This document shows, one piece after another, positions 1 to 5,833 of a stretch of 10,000 nt of DNA. The DNA is from an uncultured Microbacterium sp. (GTDB lineage: Bacteria > Actinomycetota > Actinomycetes > Actinomycetales > Microbacteriaceae), in the NCBI RefSeq assembly GCF_937927635.1, contig NZ_CALBRW010000008.1:1-10000 (forward strand). The letters run 5' to 3'. The notes under the pieces are model-generated. The model was not told the DNA's origin and searched no databases. It saw only the letters and a list, made by a program, of their open reading frames with translations. Both the position numbers and the translations under genes were made by a program. Positions within the stretch are counted from its first letter, which is position 1. Each line of letters starts with the position of its first letter.

Positions 1-57
1 TCAGTCAGAGCATGAGTCAGGAAGACCGCTGCGGGGCTCCCACCACCATCATCACGG

Positions 58-1506
58 TCAGAACAGGTCGGGGAGCTCGTGGGGGAGGCGGGCGTCGGCG
101 AGGGCGGTGCGGGCGGCCAGCCAGCCGGACATGCCCGAGACCCCGGGGCCGGGCGGCGTGGCGGCGGATGCGAGATACACACCGCGCATCGGAGTGCGCC
201 ACGGTGACCGGGAGAGGACGGGTCGGCGGAAGGCCTGCCGCAGCGTGAACGCGCCGCCCAGCACGTCGCCGCCGATCTCGCTGGGGTTGATCGCCTCGCG
301 AGCGGATGCCGGCACCGCCGCGCTCGCCAGCACGCGATCGCGGAACCCCGGAGCGAAGCGCTCCACCTGCCGGGTGATCAGCTCCGTGGCATCCAGCTCG
401 GATCCGGCCGGGACGTGGATGTAGGCCCACAGCACGGCCTTGCCGGCCGGAGCCCTGGTGTCATCGAGCACCGAGGGCTGCACGACCAGCACGTACGGGC
501 GATCGCTGACCGAGCCTCGGGCCACCGCCCGCTCACTGGCCCACACCTCGTCGCGCGTGCCGCCGACGTGCACGGTCGGGGCCAGCGCCACATCCGGGTT
601 CGTCCACGGCACCGGGCCGTCCAGGGCGAAGTCCACCTTCGCCGCCGCGGGGCCGTAGCGGTACGCGCGCAGCGCCCTGGCGTAGCCGGCGGGGATGTCT
701 GGATGCGTGAGGACGAGCCTCGGCGAGGTGTTCAGCAGCAGCAGATCCCCTCGAGCGGGGTCGCCCCAGTCGAGTCGGGAGAGGTCCCGCACGTGCTCAT
801 CCGTGCGGATGCTGCCGCCGTGAGCCTCCAGGTCGGCGATCAGCGCATCCGTGATGCGCTGCGCACCGCCCCGCGGATACGGCCATCCGGACGCGTGCCC
901 GTGGGCGGCCAGCATGAGTCCCGCCGCGGACGCGGCCAGTGAGGGGAGCGGGGCGTTGGCGTGCGCCATCACACCCGCCATCAGCGCCGCGCCGGCCTCG
1001 GTGCGCAGCGTGGCCCGCGCCAGGGGCGTGCCCTGCTCCAGCATCCGGATGCCGAACCGCGCTGCCGTGATCGGATCGCGGGGGAGGCGCAGCAGCGCAT
1101 GACCGGTGAAGTCGCTGACGCCGTCGATGCGGCGGGCCAGCGGCCGCACGTGCGCGTACCAGGCCGCGGCATCCGCGCCCAGCCCGGCGGCGGTGCGATC
1201 GATGTCGCGCCAGGCGATGGCTGCGCGTCCGCCGTCCAGCGGATGCGCGTACGAGATCTCCGGGGTGATCCAGTCCACGCGCTCGGTGATCCCGAACGCG
1301 CGGAAGAACGGGGAGGACGTCACGACCGGATGCACGGCCGAGCAGACGTCGAAGGCGAAGCCCGGGAGCGGTCCCGGCAGCGTGCGCACGCCGCCCCCGA
1401 CCGTGGAAGCCGCCTCCAGCACCTCCACCCGGTAGCCGGCGCGAGCCAGCGCCACCGCCGCGGCGAGCCCGTTGGGGCCGCTGCCGATCACCGTCGCCCG
1501 CACCAT
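58..1506 (-). CDS. FAD-dependent NAD(P)/FAD oxidoreductase, PYROXD2/phytoene desaturase-like
   Basis: This 482-residue protein is a flavoprotein amine-oxidase/phytoene-desaturase-type oxidoreductase. The N-terminus carries the dinucleotide-binding loop GSGPNG at residues 8-13 (GxGxxG pattern) and ends the second strand with Glu31, which normally holds the FAD ribose. A GGGVRT flavin-contact motif follows at about 37-42. The C-terminal stretch YLASAATPPGPGVSGMSG, at about 444-461, is the second FAD-contact signature of this family. The layout resembles bacterial relatives of human PYROXD2 rather than a true carotenoid desaturase, and no carotenoid genes are nearby. The substrate is unknown. 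I chose the ATG at 1506 because the Rossmann strand starts right after it. No good ribosome site precedes it; an AACACT at 1513-1518 lies 6 bases upstream and may make it leaderless. It is divergent from the 1573 gene. The codons contain many GCATCC/GGATGC words (11 by hand count). The family is fairly sure, the substrate is not. Confidence 0.85.
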   Translation of the reverse strand: MVRATVIGSGPNGLAAAVALARAGYRVEVLEAASTVGGGVRTLPGPLPGFAFDVCSAVHPVVTSSPFFRAFGITERVDWITPEISYAHPLDGGRAAIAWRDIDRTAAGLGADAAAWYAHVRPLARRIDGVSDFTGHALLRLPRDPITAARFGIRMLEQGTPLARATLRTEAGAALMAGVMAHANAPLPSLAASAAGLMLAAHGHASGWPYPRGGAQRITDALIADLEAHGGSIRTDEHVRDLSRLDWGDPARGDLLLLNTSPRLVLTHPDIPAGYARALRAYRYGPAAAKVDFALDGPVPWTNPDVALAPTVHVGGTRDEVWASERAVARGSVSDRPYVLVVQPSVLDDTRAPAGKAVLWAYIHVPAGSELDATELITRQVERFAPGFRDRVLASAAVPASAREAINPSEIGGDVLGGAFTLRQAFRRPVLSRSPWRTPMRGVYLASAATPPGPGVSGMSGWLAARTALADARLPHELPDLF

Positions 1507-1559
1507 GCCCCCAGTGTTCCACGGGCCCGCTCACGGCGATCGCCCGGCTCTCCGAGTGA

Positions 1560-1565
1560 GAGAAT
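1560..1565 (+). promoter_or_regulatory. candidate -10 box for the 1573 gene, leaderless spacing
   Basis: GAGAAT matches 4 of 6 bases of the consensus -10 and is separated by 7 bases from the ATG at 1573, so transcription would begin at or next to the start codon. No Shine-Dalgarno sequence is visible in the gap. No convincing -35 box is seen 17 bases upstream. This is inferred from spacing only. Confidence 0.3.
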
Positions 1566-1572
1566 CGACACG

Positions 1573-2073
1573 ATGAACGAAGTACAGGGGCCGACCCCCA
1601 CAGGAACCTCCCGCCTCTACCGATCCCTCGCCGAAGCATTGCGGGCGCACCGCATCCCGGTCGAGAATCACGAGTTCATCGGAGCCGTCACGGATGCCGT
1701 CGGAAGCAGCAGCTTCATCGACCGCGGTCGCTACATCGAGGCGCTGCGCAAGGACGGCGCGCCGCTGCACATCGGCCGCACCTACATCAACGGCTTCACC
1801 GAGGACGAGCAGGTGCTCGTAGGCGGCAGGGCGCTCCCGCTGCTGGCCAGCGAGGGCCGTGCGCCGTACTTCTACGTGACCCAGCCGGGCGCGCTGCCTG
1901 CGATGGGTTCGAAGCGTCCCGCTGCGCGGGCATCCGGCGCCCGGGCTGCCGCGAAGCCGGCATCCGCTCCCCGCATGCCCAAGGCGACCCCGGTCGCGGA
2001 GCGCGACTACGGCGTCTGCGACCGATGCTTCATGGTGCGCAACGCCGCCGGCAAGTGCGGCTGCGACGACTGA
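1573..2073 (+). CDS. uncharacterised 166-residue protein with C-terminal four-cysteine tail
   Basis: I do not recognise this family. The protein has three parts. The first, about residues 1-110, looks globular and mixes helix and strand, with phrases such as EFIGAVTDAVG, FIDRGRYIEALRK and RTYINGFTEDE. The second, about 111-145, is a low-complexity linker rich in Ala, Pro, Lys and Arg (KRPAARASGARAAAKPAS). The third is a short end with C149-x2-C152-x9-C162-x-C164, which could bind one zinc ion like a small zinc ribbon or knuckle, and the protein ends two residues later in Asp-Asp. The same frame runs open for several hundred bases upstream over the oxidoreductase, but the ATG at 1573 fits a leaderless start and the divergent gap. 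A basic linker plus a metal-binding tail is compatible with binding nucleic acid or protein, but this is only a guess. There is no signal peptide or membrane segment. Coding is supported by third-position GC bias and by ending just before the convergent tetR gene. Confidence 0.75.
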   Translation: MNEVQGPTPTGTSRLYRSLAEALRAHRIPVENHEFIGAVTDAVGSSSFIDRGRYIEALRKDGAPLHIGRTYINGFTEDEQVLVGGRALPLLASEGRAPYFYVTQPGALPAMGSKRPAARASGARAAAKPASAPRMPKATPVAERDYGVCDRCFMVRNAAGKCGCDD

Positions 2074-2074
2074 A

Positions 2075-2092
2075 CCGCCTGGGGGCGGGCGG
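2075..2092. terminator. weak hairpin between convergent genes
   Basis: CCGCC at 2075-2079 can pair with GGCGG at 2088-2092 across an 8-base G-rich loop. It starts right after the stop codon of the 1573 gene and lies just before the stop of the convergent tetR gene. The stem is only 5 bp and there is no T-run, so it is a marginal terminator. The 21-base gap holds nothing else. Confidence 0.25.
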
Positions 2093-2094
2093 CG

Positions 2095-2754
2095 TCAGCT
2101 GAGCTCGGCCTGCACGCGGCGGGAGATCTCCGCGATGGGCATCGAGCGCGGGAACACGGCCACCACGACGTCATCGGGTGCGGCATCCGCCCCGCCCGGC
2201 AGCACGCCGTAGCGGCGGCGCACGTCGTCCAGCGCGGTGCGCAGCGTGGACACCGGAACCTTCCGCCCGCGCAGCAGCTGCCGCAGCACGTGGTTGTGCA
2301 CGGCCGTCACCAGCGCGGAGAAGCCGACAGCGTCGATCGGGGCGATGCCGGGCAGCGCATCGCGCAGGTACTCGTCGAACAGCCGCTCGTAGCGGAACAC
2401 CGTCACGATCTCCCGATCGCGCAGCACCGGCACCTCGCGCACGATCTCGTAGCGGCGCCTGGCCAGCTCGGGATCGCGCACGAAGTACTCGAAGACCCGC
2501 TCGGATGCCTCGCACACGGCCTCCCACGGGTCGTCGTGCGGCTGGTCGAAGAACGACCGCAGATCGTCCAGCATCTGCTCGTGATCGGTGAAGACCACGT
2601 CCTCCTTGCCGCCGTACTGACGGAAGAACGTGGAGCGGGAGACACCGGCGGCCTTCGCGATCTGCTCGACCGAGGTCGCGTCGAAGCCCTGCGAGGCGAA
2701 CAGTTCGAGCGCGGCGGCGACCACGCCGGTGTGGGGCTGAGACGCATGCTGCAT
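2095..2754 (-). CDS. TetR/AcrR-family transcriptional regulator
   Basis: This 219-residue one-domain repressor has a TetR-type DNA-binding head at about residues 8-55. The three helices include ALELFASQGFDATSV, then the helix-turn-helix QIAKAAGVSRSTFFRQY at 31-47, followed by the family-typical GGKEDVVF. The remaining ~160 residues form the helical ligand-binding and dimerisation domain, with phrases such as RRYEIVREVPVLRDRE that I associate with large actinobacterial TetR groups of unknown ligand. The ATG at 2754 lies 7 bases after a TAGGCT -10 box with no ribosome site, so the mRNA is probably leaderless. It is transcribed away from sucC with 132 bases between the two starts, the classic arrangement for a repressor that controls itself and sometimes its divergent neighbour. 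Whether it affects sucCD is not shown. The family call is firm; the ligand is unknown. Confidence 0.93.
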   Translation of the reverse strand: MQHASQPHTGVVAAALELFASQGFDATSVEQIAKAAGVSRSTFFRQYGGKEDVVFTDHEQMLDDLRSFFDQPHDDPWEAVCEASERVFEYFVRDPELARRRYEIVREVPVLRDREIVTVFRYERLFDEYLRDALPGIAPIDAVGFSALVTAVHNHVLRQLLRGRKVPVSTLRTALDDVRRRYGVLPGGADAAPDDVVVAVFPRSMPIAEISRRVQAELS

Positions 2755-2761
2755 AGGGTGA

Positions 2762-2767
2762 AGCCTA
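2762..2767 (-). promoter_or_regulatory. -10 box of the tetR gene (leaderless)
   Basis: Read on the minus strand, TAGGCT (pattern TAnnnT) is followed by TCACCCT and then the ATG at 2754. The 7-base gap places the transcription start at the start codon. No -35 box is clear, which is common in actinobacterial promoters. Confidence 0.5.
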
Positions 2768-2788
2768 GTCGCGGCCGTTCGGGCCGAC
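2768..2788. promoter_or_regulatory. possible operator in the tetR-sucC divergent region
   Basis: A 21-base imperfect dyad has GTCG at 2768-2771 mirrored by CGAC at 2785-2788, with an off-centre CGGCC/GGCCG pair inside. It sits immediately upstream of the tetR -10 box, over its -35 region, and about 14 bases upstream of the sucC -10 candidate. TetR proteins usually bind 15-25 bp dyads in such places. The symmetry is short and GC-rich sequence gives such matches by chance, so this is only a candidate. Confidence 0.2.
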
Positions 2789-2801
2789 CCGCCAGCGGTA
2801 G

Positions 2802-2807
2802 TAGGCT
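2802..2807 (+). promoter_or_regulatory. -10 box of the sucCD operon
   Basis: TAGGCT, the same sequence as the tetR and perM -10 boxes, lies in the only AT-richer part of the gap. A start at about 2814 would give a leader of about 70 bases. That leader holds a small hairpin, CGACA-GCAT-TGTCG at 2838-2851, and the ribosome site. No good -35 box is visible. Confidence 0.45.
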
Positions 2808-2873
2808 TTTGGATCGGATCGAATCATCATCGAAACCCGACAGCATTGTCGCGTCCCATCCGCCGCAACCAGC

Positions 2874-2879
2874 GAAGGA
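2874..2879 (+). promoter_or_regulatory. ribosome binding site that sets the sucC GTG start
   Basis: GAAGGA is 7 bases before the GTG at 2887. It supports this GTG over the many upstream in-frame codons, since the frame stays open far into the antisense of tetR. Confidence 0.7.
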
Positions 2880-2886
2880 CTGCACT

Positions 2887-4053
2887 GTGGATCTCTACGA
2901 GTACCAGGCACGAGACCTTTTCGAGAAGTACGAAGTGCCGGTTCTCGCCGGCATCGTCGCCGACACCCCTGAGGAGGTGAAGGCAGCGGCCGAGAAGCTC
3001 GGCGGCGTCGTCGTCGTCAAGGCTCAGGTCAAGACCGGCGGCCGCGGCAAGGCCGGTGGCGTGAAGGTCGCCAAGAACCCCGACGAGGCGTACGAGGCGG
3101 CGAAGGCCATCCTCGGCCTCGACATCAAGGGCCACGTCGTCAAGCGCGTCATGGTCGCCGCCGGTGCGCGCATCGCCAAGGAGTTCTACTTCTCGGTGCT
3201 GCTGGACCGCTCCAACCGCTCCTATCTGTCGCTGTGCAGCGTCGAGGGCGGCATGGAGATCGAGCAGCTCGCCGTCGAGAAGCCCGAGGCTCTCGCCCGC
3301 GTGGCCGTCGACCCGATCGTGGGCATCAACAAGACCAAGGCGATCGAGATCGCCAAGACTGCGAACTTCCCCGACGAGCTCGTCTCGAAGGTCGCCGACG
3401 TGTTCGTCAAGCTGTACGACGTGTACAAGGGCGAGGACGCGACGCTGGTCGAGGTCAACCCGCTGGTCCTCACCGAGGAGGGCGACGTGATCGCCCTCGA
3501 CGGCAAGGTGTCGCTGGACGACAACGCCTCCGAGGTGCGCCACCCCGACCACGAGGCTCTCGAGGACAAGGCCGCGGCCGACCCGCTCGAGGCCAAGGCC
3601 AAGGCATCCGGTCTGAACTACGTCAAGCTCGACGGCCAGGTCGGCATCATCGGCAACGGCGCGGGACTGGTCATGTCCACCCTCGACGTCGTCGCCTACG
3701 CCGGCGAGAAGCACGGCGGCGTCAAGCCCGCCAACTTCCTCGACATCGGCGGCGGCGCCAACGCGCAGGTCATGGCGAACGGCCTGGACGTGATCCTCGG
3801 CGACCCGCAGGTCAAGAGCGTCTTCGTGAACGTGTTCGGCGGCATCACCTCGTGCGTCGCCGTCGCGGAGGGCATCATCAAGGCCCTGGAGATCCTCGGC
3901 GACGCGGCCACCAAGCCGCTGGTCGTCCGTCTGGACGGCAACCAGGTCGAAGAGGGCCGTGCGATCCTCGCCGCCGCGAACCACCCGCTGGTCACCTCGG
4001 CCGCGGGCATGGACGAGGGCGCCGACAAGGCCGCCGAGCTGGCGAACGCCTGA
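2887..4053 (+). CDS. sucC: succinyl-CoA ligase (ADP-forming) subunit beta
   Basis: The beta subunit of succinyl-CoA synthetase interconverts succinyl-CoA + NDP + phosphate with succinate + CoA + NTP in the TCA cycle, as a soluble complex with SucD. The 388 residues from the GTG start equal the E. coli length. The N-terminal ATP-grasp domain shows YEYQARDLFEKYEVPV at the start, the nucleotide-binding stretch VKAQVKTGGRGKAGGVK at about 41-57, and the metal-binding EVNPLV followed by DGKVSLDD near 195-215. The C-terminal CoA-ligase domain has GNGAGLVMSTLD, ANFLDIGGGA and VFVNVFGGITSC, the last being the loop that contacts the phosphohistidine of the alpha subunit. It is followed by sucD after 41 bases in the same direction. 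Codon use is strongly optimised (almost all GCC/GCG for Ala and GAC for Asp), as expected for a highly expressed gene. I see no missing key residue. Nucleotide preference (ATP or GTP) is not decided here. Confidence 0.98.
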   Translation: MDLYEYQARDLFEKYEVPVLAGIVADTPEEVKAAAEKLGGVVVVKAQVKTGGRGKAGGVKVAKNPDEAYEAAKAILGLDIKGHVVKRVMVAAGARIAKEFYFSVLLDRSNRSYLSLCSVEGGMEIEQLAVEKPEALARVAVDPIVGINKTKAIEIAKTANFPDELVSKVADVFVKLYDVYKGEDATLVEVNPLVLTEEGDVIALDGKVSLDDNASEVRHPDHEALEDKAAADPLEAKAKASGLNYVKLDGQVGIIGNGAGLVMSTLDVVAYAGEKHGGVKPANFLDIGGGANAQVMANGLDVILGDPQVKSVFVNVFGGITSCVAVAEGIIKALEILGDAATKPLVVRLDGNQVEEGRAILAAANHPLVTSAAGMDEGADKAAELANA

Positions 4054-4072
4054 CGGTTCGACAGGCTCACCG
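4054..4072. repeat. REP-like short repeat in the sucC-sucD gap
   Basis: The first bases after the sucC stop contain TTCGACAGGCTCA (4057-4069) flanked by CGGT and ACCG, which can pair as a short stem. I recall this core as a frequent dispersed intergenic repeat in many bacteria, Microbacteriaceae among them. Only one copy is present in this window, so its repeat status rests on recall and not on the sequence given. Confidence 0.4.
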
Positions 4073-4094
4073 ACCCATTTTCTAAGGAAGAGAA

Positions 4095-4997
4095 ATGTCG
4101 ATCTACCTCAACAAGGACTCCAAGGTCATCGTCCAGGGCATCACCGGCGGCCAGGGCTCCAAGCACACCGCCCTCATGCTCAAGGCCGGCACCAACATCG
4201 TCGGCGGCGTGAACGCCCGCAAGGCCGGCACCGTCGTCACCCACGAGAAGCCCGGCGAGGGCGAGGTGGACCTGCCCGTGTTCGGGACGGTCGCCGAGGC
4301 CATGCAGAAGTCCGGCGCCGACGTGTCCGTCGCCTTCGTGCCGCCGGCATTCGCCAAGGACGCCATGATCGAGGCCATCGACGCCGAGATCCCGCTGCTG
4401 GTCGTCATCACCGAGGGCATCCCCGTGGGCGACTCCGCCGAGGCCTGGGCGTACGCCAAGTCCAAGGGCAACAAGACCCGCATCATCGGTCCGAACTGCC
4501 CCGGCATCATCACCCCCGGTGAGGCCCTGGCCGGCATCACGCCCGCAAACATCACCGGCACCGGCCCCATCGGCCTGGTCTCCAAGTCGGGCACCCTGAC
4601 CTACCAGATGATGTTCGAGCTGAAGGACATCGGATTCTCGACCGCCATCGGCATCGGCGGCGACCCGGTCATCGGCACCACGCACATCGACGCGCTCGCC
4701 GCGTTCGAGGCCGACCCCGAGACCAAGGCCATCGTCATGATCGGCGAGATCGGTGGCGACGCCGAGGAGCGCGCAGCCGACTACATCAAGGCGCACGTCA
4801 CCAAGCCGGTCGTCGGCTACGTGGCCGGTTTCACCGCGCCCGAGGGCAAGACCATGGGCCACGCCGGCGCCATCGTCTCCGGCTCGGCGGGCACCGCCGC
4901 GGCGAAGAAGGAGGCCCTCGAGGCCGCCGGAGTCAAGGTCGGCAAGACGCCGTCCGAGGCCGCCGCGCTGATGCGCGAGATCATCCAGGGTCTCTGA
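4095..4997 (+). CDS. sucD: succinyl-CoA ligase subunit alpha
   Basis: The alpha subunit of succinyl-CoA synthetase binds CoA and carries the phosphohistidine intermediate. At 300 residues it is close to the usual 290-300. The N-terminal CoA-binding Rossmann domain starts with VIVQGITGGQGSKHT at about 11-25 and continues with AFVPPAFAKDAMIEAID, VVITEGIPVGD and IIGPNCPGIITPGE, all typical. The second domain has LVSKSGTLTYQM, IGIGGDPVIGT and GYVAGFTAPEGKTMGHAGAI. His256 in that GHAGA motif is the expected phosphorylated histidine. The start is set by AAGGAAG at 4084-4090, 4 bases before the ATG. It is cotranscribed with sucC and followed 18 bases later by a strong hairpin terminator, so the operon has just two genes. 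Codon use is as optimised as in sucC. Nothing is odd. Confidence 0.98.
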   Translation: MSIYLNKDSKVIVQGITGGQGSKHTALMLKAGTNIVGGVNARKAGTVVTHEKPGEGEVDLPVFGTVAEAMQKSGADVSVAFVPPAFAKDAMIEAIDAEIPLLVVITEGIPVGDSAEAWAYAKSKGNKTRIIGPNCPGIITPGEALAGITPANITGTGPIGLVSKSGTLTYQMMFELKDIGFSTAIGIGGDPVIGTTHIDALAAFEADPETKAIVMIGEIGGDAEERAADYIKAHVTKPVVGYVAGFTAPEGKTMGHAGAIVSGSAGTAAAKKEALEAAGVKVGKTPSEAAALMREIIQGL

Positions 4998-5015
4998 TCT
5001 GAGATAGGCTGTACA

Positions 5016-5047
5016 CGAAGGCCCCGGGCTCCACCCCGGGGCCTTCG
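5016..5047. terminator. hairpin terminator after sucCD
   Basis: A perfect 13-bp stem (CGAAGGCCCCGGG with its complement) encloses a 6-base loop, 18 bases past the sucD stop. There is no T-run afterwards, as is common for terminators in high-GC actinobacteria. It separates the sucCD transcript from the methyltransferase gene. Confidence 0.85.
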
Positions 5048-5071
5048 TCTGCGTCCGGGAGGGGCCGGTCC

Positions 5072-5106
5072 GGGCATCCGCTCCCCGCGGAAGCACGCGG
5101 ATGCCC
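5072..5106. repeat. 10-bp inverted repeat leading into the tandem array
   Basis: GGGCATCCGC at 5072-5081 is the exact reverse complement of GCGGATGCCC at 5097-5106, with 15 bases between. The right arm is the first half of the first 19-bp repeat. The same left arm could therefore pair with any of the three repeats, giving alternative hairpins of growing loop size. Function is unknown. Confidence 0.5.
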
Positions 5107-5153
5107 TTCAGAAGTGCGGATGCCCTTCAGAAGTGCGGATGCCCTTCAGAAGT
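5097..5153. repeat. three perfect tandem copies of a 19-bp unit
   Basis: The unit GCGGATGCCCTTCAGAAGT occurs at 5097-5115, 5116-5134 and 5135-5153 without a mismatch, then breaks off after GCG. Each unit contains the word CGGATGCC, common elsewhere in the window, and a 9-base palindrome CTTC-A-GAAG. The last copy overlaps the candidate -35 box of the methyltransferase gene. There are no spacers, so it is a direct tandem array and not CRISPR. Copy number may vary between strains by slippage. Confidence 0.95.
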
Positions 5154-5173
5154 GCGCGCGTTCGACCTATCCT
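5145..5173 (+). promoter_or_regulatory. promoter of the methyltransferase gene, leaderless
   Basis: TTCAGA at 5145-5150 (4 of 6 to TTGACA) and TATCCT at 5168-5173 are 17 bases apart, the ideal spacing. The -10 box ends 6 bases before the ATG at 5180, so the transcript would begin at the start codon. The -35 box is part of the third 19-bp repeat. No ribosome site is present. Confidence 0.5.
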
Positions 5174-5179
5174 GTCCGG

Positions 5180-5758
5180 ATGCCCGGTGATGTCATGACG
5201 ACCCAGTTGCGCCGTCGGTGGCGTGCCGGCGTGCTGCCACAGCTGCACGGCGTCGTGCTCGACCTCGGCGCCGGCTCCGGGATCGCCGCTGACCACCTGG
5301 CATCCGACGTCGAATGGCTGGCGCTGGAGCCGCGTCGTCGCATCGAGCCCGCATTGCGGCAGCGCCTCGCACGGCGGCCGCAGTCGCGTCTGCTCACGGC
5401 ATCCGCCGAATCCATTCCACTGCAGGCCGGATCGGTGGATGCTGTGATCGCCTCCACGGTGCTGTGCTCGGTGCGCGATCCCCTGGGCGCATTGGCGGAG
5501 GTCCGCCGCGTGCTGCGGCCCGGCGGGCGGATGGTGTTCTTCGAGCACGTCGCGGCGGACGCCGGTACCTGGACCTCCCGGATTCAAGCCCTCTACGCCC
5601 CGTTGTCGCGGCTCATCGACCACGGCTGCGACCCGCACCGCGACACCGCGGCGTCCATCGATGCGGCGGGCTTCGCCCGCGTCGACGTGCAGCGGATGCT
5701 GGCGCCCGGCGTGCTCGGAACCGTCGAGCCCCTCATCCAGGGGACAGCCGTGGCGTGA
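5180..5758 (+). CDS. SAM-dependent methyltransferase, class I, METTL7-like
   Basis: This 192-residue class I methyltransferase has the SAM-binding motif I VLDLGAGSG at 26-34, an acidic residue (Glu50) ending strand 2, AESIPLQAGSVDAV at about 76-89, and the Methyltransf_11-type motif RVLRPGG at 110-116. The middle and end (TVLCSV at 93-98, FEHVAA at 121-126, then HGCD and a PLIQGTAVA tail) recall mammalian METTL7A/B, alkyl-thiol methyltransferases with VLCSV, EHVAA, DGC and PHIYGYAV at matching places. The bacterial protein lacks their N-terminal membrane anchor and is likely soluble. Substrate is unknown; a small thiol or other small molecule is my inference. I take the ATG at 5180, 6 bases after a TATCCT box. 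An in-frame GTG at 5114 would translate the tandem repeats and is less likely; an ATG at 5195 is also possible. It stands alone between two terminators and has 4 GCATCC/GGATGC words. Confidence 0.88.
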   Translation: MPGDVMTTQLRRRWRAGVLPQLHGVVLDLGAGSGIAADHLASDVEWLALEPRRRIEPALRQRLARRPQSRLLTASAESIPLQAGSVDAVIASTVLCSVRDPLGALAEVRRVLRPGGRMVFFEHVAADAGTWTSRIQALYAPLSRLIDHGCDPHRDTAASIDAAGFARVDVQRMLAPGVLGTVEPLIQGTAVA

Positions 5759-5783
5759 GCAGGCGCGGCTACGGGTGGAATGA

Positions 5784-5820
5784 CGGAGGGGGTCGGATGC
5801 CAGGCATCCGACCCCCTCCG
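5784..5820. terminator. bidirectional hairpin terminator between convergent genes
   Basis: Arms 5784-5801 and 5803-5820 are exact reverse complements over 18 bases around a single A; in RNA the innermost pairs would open into the loop. It lies 25 bases after the methyltransferase stop and 13 bases beyond the stop of the permease gene that reads towards it, so one hairpin serves both. The centre is CGGATGCC-A-GGCATCCG, an inverted pair of the over-represented word. There is no T-run. Confidence 0.88.
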
Positions 5821-5833
5821 CGATCTGAGCTCG

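Noticed and set aside
1041..1052. GCATCCGGATGC perfect 12-base palindrome as a regulator site
   Set aside because: It lies inside the oxidoreductase coding region and is two adjoining copies of the over-represented word, so it is covered by that observation.
2838..2851. Hairpin CGACA-GCAT-TGTCG in the sucC leader as a riboswitch or attenuator
   Set aside because: A single 5-bp stem without a T-run or an alternative pairing partner is too little to claim regulation.
5097..5153. CRISPR array
   Set aside because: The 19-bp units are directly adjacent with no spacers, and no cas genes are present.
5114..5179. Upstream GTG start for the methyltransferase
   Set aside because: It would translate the tandem repeats and lies upstream of a well-spaced -35/-10 pair that points to 5180.
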